The position numbers and the translations under genes were made by a program. The notes below the pieces were generated by a model, which was not told where the DNA came from, did not search any database, and saw nothing but the letters and a program-made list of their open reading frames with translations. A DNA stretch of 64,000 bases. It comes from Borreliella chilensis (GTDB lineage: Bacteria > Spirochaetota > Spirochaetia > Borreliales > Borreliaceae). Where the stretch lies: contig CP009910.1 of assembly GCA_000808095.1 (NCBI GenBank), positions 744,001-808,000 of the forward strand, read 5' to 3'. This document shows, piece by piece, positions 45,507 through 54,247 of the stretch. Every line of letters begins with the position of its first letter. Position 1 is the stretch's first letter.

Positions 45507-46784
45507 ATGGAGAAAAGTATTTTTTTTATCAAAGAAGGTCCCAAAGAAGTTGACTTTGATATGGAAAAAGTATTTTTAAGCAATGAGGCTGTTGATGTTG
45601 TTTCTACAGCTTCGGAGAATCTTAAAATTCTTTTAGATGAAAAGCTATTAAAACTCGATAACATATTAAAAGAAAGACATGGTGAGCTAATTAATTGCTT
45701 GAAGGATGTTGAGCTCCGTGTTGAGAGGGTTGAAAAAGAAATGCTTGACAATGGATTTCGGTCTGTTCAAAGAGGTTTTATTGCTTCTTCTGATTTTAAA
45801 GATTTTGAAAAAAAGTCTTCTGATATTGATGATTCATTTTCTAAGAAAGATGACAATTTGCCCAATATTTCTATTGGTCAAGAAGAATTAGATGCACTTC
45901 TTGAAGGTATCAATTATACCCCAAAAGAGAATGAGGGGGTTCAATATGATGCTAAATTTAATAAAGGTAAAGATTTGAATTTGACTAGCAATTTGAATAC
46001 GATTGATAGTTTTTCTAATGATCTTATTAAGAAAGAAAATGTTGATGTTAGTGGCGATGATTTGCTTATAGAAGATATAAAGTTAAATAACAGTAAAAGT
46101 AATGATGAGAAATCAGATAGTTTTTCTACAGAGTCAGGTAAATATTTGGACTCTATTGACAAAAATTCAGATAATAATTCCTCTTTAAAAATATGTAAAT
46201 CATGTGAAGAAGGGTCTCATTCTATTACTAATTGCAATAATTCTGGAGAGTTGGATCATTTTGTAGATAATAATCAAAGTTTAGACTTAATTAATGAGAA
46301 TGAAAGCATTGAACATGAAAATATCGATAATCGTGTGATTCTTGAGGATTCTGGTGAGCGTCTTGAGTTAAAAGAATTTGATGATTTTGAAAGTATTTTA
46401 AAAGAAGATTTAGATTCTCAAGTTATTGAGGACTCTTTTTCTAGTACTAAAGAGAAAAATTTGTATGACAAGTTGAAAGGTAAAGTAGATAAAGAAAAAA
46501 GCGATGATATTGCCGATTTTGAAAAACCCATTTTTCAAAATATAACCGATGATCATTATTCTTCTAGTTTTGATTTTAATGATGTTGAAAAAGTTGTAAG
46601 TAAATTTAATGTTAAAGAATCTCTAAGTAATGTTATGCTAAATAGTGATGAGAAAGCTGTATTAATAAATTTCATTGATAGGGTAGAAAGTGAGCTTGAG
46701 TTAAATCCCAATAGGAATATTTTTAAAATTAAACAAGAGTATGAAGTTTTAAAAAAAATTAAATTTTTACTTACTAAAACTTAA
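45507..46784 (+). CDS. Large acidic protein of unknown function
   Basis: I do not recognise this protein of about 425 residues. The first 90 residues are helical with a coiled coil (ENLKILLDEKLLKLDNIL and CLKDVELRVERVEKEML). Residues 110-340 are low-complexity, rich in Asp, Glu, Ser and Asn, likely disordered. The last 60 residues form a helical domain (KAVLINFIDRVESELELNP and EYEVLKKIKFLLT). No signal peptide or membrane segment is seen, so it should be cytoplasmic. ATG 45507 is preferred; an in-frame TTG six codons earlier overlaps the GGAGA ribosome site. No catalytic motif is visible. Confidence 0.72.
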   Translation: MEKSIFFIKEGPKEVDFDMEKVFLSNEAVDVVSTASENLKILLDEKLLKLDNILKERHGELINCLKDVELRVERVEKEMLDNGFRSVQRGFIASSDFKDFEKKSSDIDDSFSKKDDNLPNISIGQEELDALLEGINYTPKENEGVQYDAKFNKGKDLNLTSNLNTIDSFSNDLIKKENVDVSGDDLLIEDIKLNNSKSNDEKSDSFSTESGKYLDSIDKNSDNNSSLKICKSCEEGSHSITNCNNSGELDHFVDNNQSLDLINENESIEHENIDNRVILEDSGERLELKEFDDFESILKEDLDSQVIEDSFSSTKEKNLYDKLKGKVDKEKSDDIADFEKPIFQNITDDHYSSSFDFNDVEKVVSKFNVKESLSNVMLNSDEKAVLINFIDRVESELELNPNRNIFKIKQEYEVLKKIKFLLTKT

Positions 46785-46883
46785 AAATCCACTCATTAAA
46801 ATTTTATTTTAATTTTTATAAAAATTTTTAAATTAATTTGGTAATTAGATGATTTTTTGTTTTAATCAAAATGTTAATGTTAA

Positions 46884-46945
46884 CTTAAAAGATAAATTTT
46901 GCCAGTAAAGCTAGGCAACACTTATCTTTTAAGAAAATATTGCCT
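46884..46945. other. Structured intergenic element with alternative pairings
   Basis: Between two convergent genes, CTTAAAAGATAA (46884-46895) pairs with TTATCTTTTAAG (46922-46933), enclosing TTGCC/GGCAA (46899-46903 with 46914-46918). A further TTGCCT at 46940-46945 could instead pair with AGGCAA at 46913-46918. It could be a bidirectional terminator, but there is no T-run beside it. The rest of the 236-base gap shows nothing recognisable. Confidence 0.5.
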
Positions 46946-47020
46946 ATTTCACTATTAATTTTGACTATATTAATTTTTATATGTTTTGCTTTTTATTCTT
47001 TTTAAATACATCAAGTAAGA

Positions 47021-48034
47021 TTAATCTGTATTGTTGTGATGCTCATGGTGATCTTCTTGATTATCATTGCTGGAAATATTATTTTTTTCTGTTAATTTTT
47101 TTTCTAAGTTAAATACATCAAAAAAAGTCCATTTGCTAGTAATGTAGTAATGCTCATCTTTATCTTTTTTAATTAATATATCTTTGTCATTTTCTTCGTT
47201 TTTATTAAAGTAAACCTCAATATTGTTAACACTTTTATTGCTCCATTTGACTTCAATTCTGTATTGAAGTTGATATTCATTTATTTTAGATTTATCAATT
47301 TCAAGACCATCAGCTTTAAACTCGGCAATAATATTTAAAGGCCTTTCTTTTTTTATTGCTTGGTTATTTAAGAAATAAAGCCCATCTTTAGTGGTAATTT
47401 CGTAGTTATTCTTTATATTATTTTCATTTTCCGTGTTAAATTTTTTTATTATCTTGAATGATAAATTTTCTAATTTTGTGTTTTTTTCTTGAAATAATGT
47501 AGTATCTGAAAATGTATTATATGAATTGCCTTTATATGATAAGAAAATATTTTTTGTTAAGTAAACATTTTCGTCACTGCCTTTAATGTATGCCAATCTT
47601 GAATCGCCTTCTCCTGATTTCCCAACAAAAATTTCTGTTAATAGTTTGTTATTATTATCAAATAATTTGAAGCTTGGGTTTTCCCCAATACCCAGTTCTT
47701 TGTGCTTTTTTTGATCCTTACTTACAAGTTTATTTTTTTGAAGTTCGTCTAATGCTTTGATTAGAGAGTCAACTTTTTTATTGTCAACAGGAATAGTTTG
47801 TTTGTTATATGTTAATATCCAATCTTTATCAAGTTTTGTTAGTGTTCCTTCAAGTTCTGTTTCAATTTTAGAAATTAAATTTAAGTCAAAATCGAAAAAT
47901 TTTTCTTCCAGAATCCTTGCTACTTTATTTTCATTTGAAAAAATTATTCCCAACAAGAATGTGGATGTTAACACTACTATTATCAGTATTTTTATTTTTT
48001 CTTTATTAATTGAGAATATTTTTGGCTTTGTCAT
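47021..48034 (-). CDS. DUF4340-type periplasmic protein of a gliding-type ABC cassette
   Basis: This 337-residue protein has one N-terminal membrane helix (about residues 15-35) and a large periplasmic domain of the DUF4340 type, which recurs next to GldF/GldG-like ABC export genes. Strand-rich repeats such as DWILTYNKQTIPVD, SFKLFDNNNKLLTEIFVGKSG and SRLAYIKGSDENVYLTK are typical. The tail is His-rich (DHHEHHNN). ATG 48034 is preferred because AAAGGAG lies five bases ahead of it. The gene is last in the ABC cassette and convergent with the acidic protein gene. Confidence 0.82.
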   Translation of the reverse strand: MTKPKIFSINKEKIKILIIVVLTSTFLLGIIFSNENKVARILEEKFFDFDLNLISKIETELEGTLTKLDKDWILTYNKQTIPVDNKKVDSLIKALDELQKNKLVSKDQKKHKELGIGENPSFKLFDNNNKLLTEIFVGKSGEGDSRLAYIKGSDENVYLTKNIFLSYKGNSYNTFSDTTLFQEKNTKLENLSFKIIKKFNTENENNIKNNYEITTKDGLYFLNNQAIKKERPLNIIAEFKADGLEIDKSKINEYQLQYRIEVKWSNKSVNNIEVYFNKNEENDKDILIKKDKDEHYYITSKWTFFDVFNLEKKLTEKNNISSNDNQEDHHEHHNNTD

Positions 48035-48049
48035 AAACACTCCTTTGTT

Positions 48050-49561
48050 TTAATTTGCTTTTCTTTTTCTAGTAAATCTAACAAGTCCAAATATTAGTAT
48101 TATTGTTGGAAGAATAATTAAGTTCACAATTATTAGTGAAAATTTTGCATTGATCATTTCGTTTGAAGAGCTTGTAAATTTTAGTTTAGCTCGCACTTCT
48201 CTGGACTTAATATTGAAGAATTCTTCCTTTTGCATTAAATAATCTGAAATTCTTCCCGACAGTTCAAAGTTTGATGGGGAGCCATTATACATATAATCAC
48301 TAAATATCATGCTTGATCCTGTTAGGATTATTTTAGAATTTTTGGAGTATTGTTCTTTATAAAGGCTTTTAACTTTTCCTTCGATTGCATATCCGAGTAT
48401 TTTGAGTTTGTTATCTTCAAATTTATTTGGAACTTCAAACGCATTCAAAGATATGTTTGAAAGATTGGGTTCTTTAACTTGCCATGATTGTTTGGAGCTT
48501 GAAAATAGAGGTAAGAATTTTACTTCTTCTGTATCTTTTTTTATAAGTTCTAATGAGCTGCTCCAAGGAATTGTAGCATCATAAAAATTTTTTAGTAATA
48601 GCATGTCTTTTTTTACAATATTATTTTTATCTATTAAGATCCATGGATAGTAAGTTTGGAAATTTCCACCTAAAAAGATTGTGGGAGCTCTTTTATCAAG
48701 AATGATATTATCGTTATATTTTATGCCATAACTTTCAAATAGATCGAATAATTTAGATTTAATAGGAGCTATTCCGTATGGATTTTGAGGATTGTAATCA
48801 ATTGCGCTTGTTGCAAAAAATATTTTTCCATCATTAACGATAAAATTATCAATTTTTTTTACAATCTCTTCGTTAATTTCTTTAGCGCCAATAATGAATA
48901 AACCGTTTATTTCTTTTTCTATTTTTTCTAATTTTTCAGTTTTTAAATCTATTTCTTTTATTTCAATGCCAAATGCTTTTTTCATTATTTCGGGAAAGTT
49001 TTTGTGTGCTTCTTTTAAAGTGCTGTCGCCAAAGGCAAGACCCAAAACTTTTTTTGTATTGTTTATTAGTTTGTCAAGCCCATTTGCAAGGTCATATTCT
49101 AAATTACTGATTTCTGTTACAATGGGTATTATTTCTCTTTTTCCTTCGTAAATAATTTCAATTCCTGAGTATATTTTTAGTATTGAGAGTTGATTAATAT
49201 CTCTTAAATCGATTTGCTGAGAAGGAATTCCGATGTGTTCTAATGGGGTTGAAATTTTATCAGCATCAATTTCTTTATAAATTACCTTACCTTGTGAAGC
49301 ATCAGAAAAACTTATTAAAAAATTTTTTATTTGATTTGGGAAAGCAAAATAGTTTTCTAGGCTTCCTGAATTGTAATAAGTTATATATATTGTTTCATTT
49401 GCACTTGAGAATAAATTTTTTGTAACTTTAGATATTGTAAAAGCTTTGTGTTTTGTAAAGTCTATTTTAAAAATGAAAATAGATATATTGCAAAAAATCA
49501 AAAAGATTATTGTAAGGTTTAAAGTTAGGTTTAAAACCTCATTTTCTTTATTTTTCATCAT
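48050..49561 (-). CDS. GldG-like auxiliary protein of an ABC export system
   Basis: This 503-residue protein has one membrane helix near each end (about 12-32 and 475-497) with a large extracytoplasmic domain between. GldG/ABC_transp_aux features are seen: VTKNLFSSANETIYITYYNSG at the start (shown partly), LEYDLANGLDKLI, GLAFGDSTLKEA, KIDNFIVNDGKIFFATSAIDYNP, and KIILTGSSMIFSDYMYNGSPSNFEL, the last recalling the glutamine-amidotransferase-like fold. GGAG lies five bases upstream of ATG 49561. It is one base away from the permease gene. Confidence 0.85.
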   Translation of the reverse strand: MMKNKENEVLNLTLNLTIIFLIFCNISIFIFKIDFTKHKAFTISKVTKNLFSSANETIYITYYNSGSLENYFAFPNQIKNFLISFSDASQGKVIYKEIDADKISTPLEHIGIPSQQIDLRDINQLSILKIYSGIEIIYEGKREIIPIVTEISNLEYDLANGLDKLINNTKKVLGLAFGDSTLKEAHKNFPEIMKKAFGIEIKEIDLKTEKLEKIEKEINGLFIIGAKEINEEIVKKIDNFIVNDGKIFFATSAIDYNPQNPYGIAPIKSKLFDLFESYGIKYNDNIILDKRAPTIFLGGNFQTYYPWILIDKNNIVKKDMLLLKNFYDATIPWSSSLELIKKDTEEVKFLPLFSSSKQSWQVKEPNLSNISLNAFEVPNKFEDNKLKILGYAIEGKVKSLYKEQYSKNSKIILTGSSMIFSDYMYNGSPSNFELSGRISDYLMQKEEFFNIKSREVRAKLKFTSSSNEMINAKFSLIIVNLIILPTIILIFGLVRFTRKRKAN

Positions 49562-49562
49562 T

Positions 49563-50297
49563 TTATCTCCATTTTTTTAGTGTTATGCTATGCGTGCTTA
49601 ATATTAGAAACATTATTGTTAATGTAATAAAATAAACAAAGTCTGATAAGTTTAATATTCCCATATTAAAATAGCTGAAGTGATTGGTTATTGAAATAAA
49701 ATTAAGTATTTCGCCTATTATATTTTCTTTCCCAAAAATCATAACTAATTTTCCAGAAAATAGTATTAATATAAGTGTAAATACTGTTAGTATATAAGAC
49801 ACTATTTGACTTTTTGTAACAGAGGAAATAAATGTTCCCATGCTTAGTACTGAAAGAGAATAAAGAATTATTCCCAAATATTGAAGGAATATTATTCCAA
49901 GATCAAATTCGCCCATGAAAATTGTCATTATTGTAAGAGGTAGTGTAAGTGAGAATAGTATCAAAGTAAATATTTTAAGCGTAATAAATTTGCCTAAGAC
50001 TATCTCTTGAGGGCTTAATGGTAGGGCATAAAGAAGTTCAATACTTCCTGTTTTATGTTCTTCTGAGAATACTCCCATGCTAAGTGCTGGTAGTACTAAC
50101 ATTAAAATAATGGGCATTGAAGAGAAATAAGAGGTAAGAGATGCATTATCTTTAATAAAAAATCCTGATAGAAAAATAAATGAAAAGTTTATGAATATTA
50201 AAAAAAATAGCATCACAACGTATGCAGTTGGAGTTCCAAATAATATTTTTAGCTCTTTTTTAGAAAGCGATAAAGATTGCTTTAAATCTATTTTCAT
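49563..50297 (-). CDS. ABC-2 type permease (GldF-like)
   Basis: This is a six-helix membrane permease of 244 residues. It has ELKILFGTPTAYVVMLFFLI at the N-terminus (typical of the ABC-2 'stalk') and the conserved PALSMGVFSEEHKTGSIELLYALPLSPQEIVLGKF cytoplasmic coupling region (abbreviated: FSEEHKTGSIELL). It overlaps the ATPase gene by four bases (ATGA). It pairs with the ATPase, GldG-like and DUF4340 proteins as one exporter-like complex in the inner membrane. Confidence 0.88.
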   Translation of the reverse strand: MKIDLKQSLSLSKKELKILFGTPTAYVVMLFFLIFINFSFIFLSGFFIKDNASLTSYFSSMPIILMLVLPALSMGVFSEEHKTGSIELLYALPLSPQEIVLGKFITLKIFTLILFSLTLPLTIMTIFMGEFDLGIIFLQYLGIILYSLSVLSMGTFISSVTKSQIVSYILTVFTLILILFSGKLVMIFGKENIIGEILNFISITNHFSYFNMGILNLSDFVYFITLTIMFLILSTHSITLKKWR

Positions 50298-51223
50298 TTT
50301 TTTCCCTCCTTGGTTAATTTGCTAAATATTTGTTCAAGGCTTTCATGTCTTGGGATCATTGCTTTTAAGATTACATTATTTTTTACTATGTAGCTAAAAA
50401 GATCTTCTTCTGTTTTGCCTTGGGACAGTTTTAATGAAATGTTTAAATCTTTCTGGTATTCTTCAATTTGTATTAATGTAAAAATGTCATTTTTGCTATT
50501 GAAAAATGCCTTTTCATTTCCAGAATTTTTTGAAACTATTAATTCTATTTCAATTTCTTTAAGTTTATTTTTAATAATATTTTCTTTTGTATCATCAGCA
50601 ACAATCACCCCGTTGTTGACAATAATTATTCTTTTGCAAATAGATTCTACTTCGCTTAATATGTGCGAAGAGAATAATATTGTGCTTTTTTGGGCTAGTT
50701 CTTTTAAAAATTCTTTAAATTCAATTATTTGATTAGGATCAAGACCATTTGTAGGCTCATCTAGTATTACAAGTTTGGGATTGTTTATTAGAGCACCTGC
50801 TATTCCTACTCTTTGTTTAAATCCTTTTGAAAGCTGAGAAATTAGCTTATCTTCAACTTCTTTTAATTTGAATACGTTTATTACCTTATCAATTTCTTTT
50901 TTTAAGTTTTTAACACCTTTTATCTCTGATATGAACTTTAAATACTCCTTAACAGAAAGTTCTGGATAAAGAGCTAATTTTTCAGGAACATATCCTATTT
51001 GTTGTAGTATTTCTTTTGAATCTTCTACAATGTCTTTCCCGAAAATTTTCACATTACCTTTGTTTGGATAGTGAAATGATGTTAAGATTTTAATTAATGT
51101 TGACTTTCCCGCTCCGTTTGGGCCAAGTATGCCAAGAACTTCGCCTTCCTCAACTTTAAAGCTAACATTAAATAGTGCTGTAAATGAGCCATACATTTTG
51201 GTAACTTTTTCTACATTTATCAT
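50294..51223 (-). CDS. ABC transporter ATPase (GldA-like)
   Basis: This 309-residue ATPase energises the ABC-2 permease. Walker A is LGPNGAGKSTLIK (about residues 34-46), the signature is LSKGFKQRVGIAGAL, and Walker B is KLVILDEPTNGLDPNQI, followed by the H-loop FSSHILSEVE. The C-terminal 80 residues are an accessory region typical of exporter ATPases. A strong GGAGGG ribosome site lies at the end of the RNase Z gene, so the genes probably form one unit. The substrate is unknown. Confidence 0.93.
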   Translation of the reverse strand: MINVEKVTKMYGSFTALFNVSFKVEEGEVLGILGPNGAGKSTLIKILTSFHYPNKGNVKIFGKDIVEDSKEILQQIGYVPEKLALYPELSVKEYLKFISEIKGVKNLKKEIDKVINVFKLKEVEDKLISQLSKGFKQRVGIAGALINNPKLVILDEPTNGLDPNQIIEFKEFLKELAQKSTILFSSHILSEVESICKRIIIVNNGVIVADDTKENIIKNKLKEIEIELIVSKNSGNEKAFFNSKNDIFTLIQIEEYQKDLNISLKLSQGKTEEDLFSYIVKNNVILKAMIPRHESLEQIFSKLTKEGKK

Positions 51224-51231
51224 ATACCCTC

Positions 51232-52191
51232 CTATTTAATAATAAAGTTATTTTTACTTGCTTCAAGTCTCATCCCATCTTTTGTTAAAAAGATTTCTCC
51301 ATCTGGATATTCCAATTTTGCCTCCTTTAGTAAGTTTTCGAGATCTTTTTTTAATGTATATCTTTCACTAAAATGAATAAGTCCTGTTTGTAGAACTTTT
51401 GCTTGCTTGACAATATTTGCAGCTCCAACAGCTGTTAGGTGTAGCTTTTTATCTGCTTCTTTTTTAAGTTCATTTTTAAATGTACTCTCAATTATTACAA
51501 GGTTAAAATTTTTGATTTGTTGTATTAATTCTTTAAAATAACCAGTATCTGTAATGTAAGCAACTTTTAATCCTTTTGTAGGTTCCCCAAGTATTTCTGA
51601 TGGCTTTATAATTTTCCCGTTTATTATTATTTCCTTCCCATCTTGCAGGTTTTTTCTAACAGGTCCTTTAGGGATATTTAACTCTTCTGCTTTTTTTGTA
51701 TTAAATTTGCCGGGTTTATCTTTTTCTATAAATAAATATCCAACGCATTCTATTGAATGTTTTAGCCTGGTGTATTCAATTTTTTTTGTTTTGTCTTCAT
51801 ATATTATTTTTTCGGTTTTGTCTATGATTATTTCTTTGTAGATTATTTCATAATTTTTGTAGATTTTAAGCATATCTATATTAGCTTTTGTATAATTTTT
51901 TATTCCAACAGGTCCAGCGATTATTAATGGTTCTTTTCGCGTTTCTCCACTTTGTGACATTAGCATTACTATTCCAAGTAGTCCTGTAATGTGATCGGCA
52001 TGTAAGTGAGTAATGCAAATCATTTTTATTTTTTGCCAAGATATTTTTTGTTTTCTTAAAGACATTTGAGTTCCTTCTCCACAATCGAATAAGAAGTTAT
52101 CTCCATTGTATTCAATTAGCACAGATGTCAAATATCTATTGTGGAGTGGTCTTGTTCCTCCAGTTCCTATAATATTAATGTTAAATCCCAA
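51232..52191 (-). CDS. rnz: Ribonuclease Z (tRNA 3' processing endonuclease)
   Basis: RNase Z removes the 3' trailer of tRNA precursors. The metallo-beta-lactamase motif is [13 protein letters not shown] (HxHxDH), with further metal ligands in YITDTGYF and LIHFSERY, and a conserved [13 protein letters not shown]-terminus. TTG 52191 is chosen because GGGAG lies eight bases upstream, giving 319 residues; a TTG five codons earlier has no ribosome site. Because no CCA is encoded in the tRNA genes here, Borrelia needs this step. Confidence 0.94.
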   Translation of the reverse strand: MGFNINIIGTGGTRPLHNRYLTSVLIEYNGDNFLFDCGEGTQMSLRKQKISWQKIKMICITHLHADHITGLLGIVMLMSQSGETRKEPLIIAGPVGIKNYTKANIDMLKIYKNYEIIYKEIIIDKTEKIIYEDKTKKIEYTRLKHSIECVGYLFIEKDKPGKFNTKKAEELNIPKGPVRKNLQDGKEIIINGKIIKPSEILGEPTKGLKVAYITDTGYFKELIQQIKNFNLVIIESTFKNELKKEADKKLHLTAVGAANIVKQAKVLQTGLIHFSERYTLKKDLENLLKEAKLEYPDGEIFLTKDGMRLEASKNNFIIK

Positions 52192-52380
52192 AGATTGTGC
52201 TCCCAATTTGTTTTGAAAATATTAATTAATTTTAATTGTTTTGTTAAACTTTATTTCATCTTTAGTTTCTCTTTAGATAAAAATTGTTTTAGCTTAACCT
52301 AAGTATTATATTATTTTTTTATGAATTTAGAAATATTGGAGATGGAATTGTTTGTTGGCATGGATTTAAAATTTTTGTTT

Positions 52381-53448
52381 TTAAGAATAATGCAAAATAT
52401 TGTAGTATTTTACAAATCTTTTAATATTGTAATGATTTGGAATTTTGTCAATTTTTTCAATATTATTAACTAATAAATTTGATAAGTATGGTGCCATTGA
52501 TATACCTCTTGTTCCAAAACCATTTAATATGAAGATATTTTTATGCTTTGGATGCTCTCCCAAGAAAGGTTCTCTGTCAAGAGTTGAAGGCCTTATGTGT
52601 GCTTTTTGATCAATAATTTTGCATTTTTGATTTGTTATTTTTTTAAATTTTTCTAATAATTCTAATTTTGCCCATTCATTTGTAAGTGTATTCCAAGTGT
52701 TCCATTCGTAGGTTCCCCCAAGATAAAATTTATTGTCTTTTAAGTGAATTAAAGATACGTGTCTATTGTAAACTTCTTTAAAATTTATTTTTTTGCATTC
52801 TAATATAATTATTTCGCCTTTTGCAGGTTCAAATGGAAGATATGAAAAAAATCCTTTGAGTTTTTCTTTATATCCTTTTGCAAATATTAATTTTTCAAAT
52901 TTGAAATCTTCTATTTTGAAAAACTTTTCTCCAAGTTTAATTTTATTTTCATCAATATTTTTGTTTATGTATGAATTTTTTTTGATAAAATATTTCTTAA
53001 GATTTTTTATGTAGAGCTTTGTATTGATCCTGGCACCTTTTATTATCATTCCTCCATTAGAGTCATTTGAAAAATCATAAATTTTTCCATCTTTTATTTT
53101 TAAAATAAAGTTTTTCATATTTATATCATTTTCAATTTTAGTAACCAGTTCATTTTTTTGATTTGCACTAGTAAAGGGTCTAAAGATATTTTTTTCTATA
53201 AAAAAGTTGGATTTAATAGTTTTTTCAATTTCTTGATAGTAGTTTTTTGCAAATTCAAAAATATGAGGCTCTTTCCAGGCAATATTCATTTTTCTACCCA
53301 TAATAGGGTTAATAAGTCCACCTGCTATTATTGTTGCTTTTGTATCTTCATCGTCGAAAAGAATTACTTTTTTATTTCTTTTAAGTAGTTCGTAGGTAAT
53401 GGTACTTCCCGCTATTCCTCCTCCAATAACTGCAAATTCATGATACAT
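52381..53448 (-). CDS. FAD-dependent oxidoreductase (DAO family), MnmC2-like
   Basis: This 355-residue protein is a D-amino-acid-oxidase-type flavoprotein. The N-terminal FAD site is FAVIGGGIAGSTITYELL with VILFDDE, followed by AGGLINPIMGRKM, and near the C-terminus IRPSTLDREPFLGEH and FILNGFGTRGISMAPYLSNLL. The last motif resembles the oxidase domain of MnmC (form GSRGLxxAPLxxE). Since the methyltransferase half of MnmC is present separately as MnmD, I infer that this may be the missing MnmC oxidase activity; other amine oxidations remain possible. AAAAGGGG lies upstream of ATG 53448. It is divergent from clpP. Confidence 0.75.
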   Translation of the reverse strand: MYHEFAVIGGGIAGSTITYELLKRNKKVILFDDEDTKATIIAGGLINPIMGRKMNIAWKEPHIFEFAKNYYQEIEKTIKSNFFIEKNIFRPFTSANQKNELVTKIENDINMKNFILKIKDGKIYDFSNDSNGGMIIKGARINTKLYIKNLKKYFIKKNSYINKNIDENKIKLGEKFFKIEDFKFEKLIFAKGYKEKLKGFFSYLPFEPAKGEIIILECKKINFKEVYNRHVSLIHLKDNKFYLGGTYEWNTWNTLTNEWAKLELLEKFKKITNQKCKIIDQKAHIRPSTLDREPFLGEHPKHKNIFILNGFGTRGISMAPYLSNLLVNNIEKIDKIPNHYNIKRFVKYYNILHYS

Positions 53449-53612
53449 TAGAAACCCCTTTTTTAGATTTTGCTTATTTATAAATTTAGAGTATTTTTTG
53501 ATTATAATGAAGCTTAATTAAATATTTTTATTCGGTTTTTGCTTTTAATAAAATAAGTTTGATTGTTTGGTTTTTATGAGTTCTTGTCATTTAAAAACCT
53601 TTTATTTTAAAT

Positions 53613-53618
53613 TATAAT
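53613..53618 (+). promoter_or_regulatory. Candidate -10 box of the clpP-lipoprotein transcript
   Basis: A perfect TATAAT lies at 53613-53618, with TTTAAA 17 bases further upstream. The expected start is about 53625, almost at the ATG at 53627, which is in frame with clpP but lacks a ribosome site. The ATG at 53651 has AAGGGA. Confidence 0.4.
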
Positions 53619-53650
53619 ATATCATTATGTTTTTATATAAGGGATGTTTT

Positions 53651-54247
53651 ATGACCAGTAAAGAAGATAATAATATTTGTGTCTTGCATGATAAATCATT
53701 GGAGTTAGTTTTAAAGAGTAGATCAATAGTTATTGCTGGTGAGATTACTAAGGATGTTTCTCAGTTTTTTCAGGAAAGAATACTGTTGTTAGAAGCTTTG
53801 GATTTTAAAAAGCCTATATTTGTATATATTGATTCAGAAGGCGGTGATATTGATGCTGGATTTGCTATTTTTAATATGATTCGTTTTGTTAAGCCTAGAG
53901 TTTTTACAGTTGGGGTAGGGCTTGTTGCTAGTGCTGCTGCTTTAATTTTTTTGGCTGCTAAATTAGAAAATAGATTTTCACTACCTTTTGCTAGGTATTT
54001 ATTGCACCAACCTTTGAGTGGATTTAAAGGAGTTGCTACAGATATTGAGATTTATACTAATGAGTTAAATAAAGTTAAAAAAGAACTTAATAATATTATT
54101 TCAAAAGAAACGGGTCAAAAGATTTCTAAGGTAGAAAAGGATACTGATAGAGATTTCTGGTTGGACAGTGATTCTGCAAAAAAGTATGGACTTGTATTTG
54201 AAGTTGTTGAGACAAAGTTCCAAATTGAAGAGTTTATTTCTGCTTAG
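53651..54247 (+). CDS. clpP: ClpP-family serine protease
   Basis: This is a self-compartmentalised serine peptidase working with a Clp ATPase. The triad is visible: Ser in GLVASAAALIF, His in YLLHQPLSGFKG, Asp in DRDFWLDS. Length is about 198 residues from ATG 53651, chosen for the AAGGGA spacing (206 from ATG 53627). It is more divergent than canonical ClpP (GVGLVASAA rather than GMAAS, no SMG run), and Borrelia genomes have another clpP elsewhere, so this is the second paralogue. Its last 23 bases overlap the lipoprotein gene. Confidence 0.92.
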   Translation: MTSKEDNNICVLHDKSLELVLKSRSIVIAGEITKDVSQFFQERILLLEALDFKKPIFVYIDSEGGDIDAGFAIFNMIRFVKPRVFTVGVGLVASAAALIFLAAKLENRFSLPFARYLLHQPLSGFKGVATDIEIYTNELNKVKKELNNIISKETGQKISKVEKDTDRDFWLDSDSAKKYGLVFEVVETKFQIEEFISA

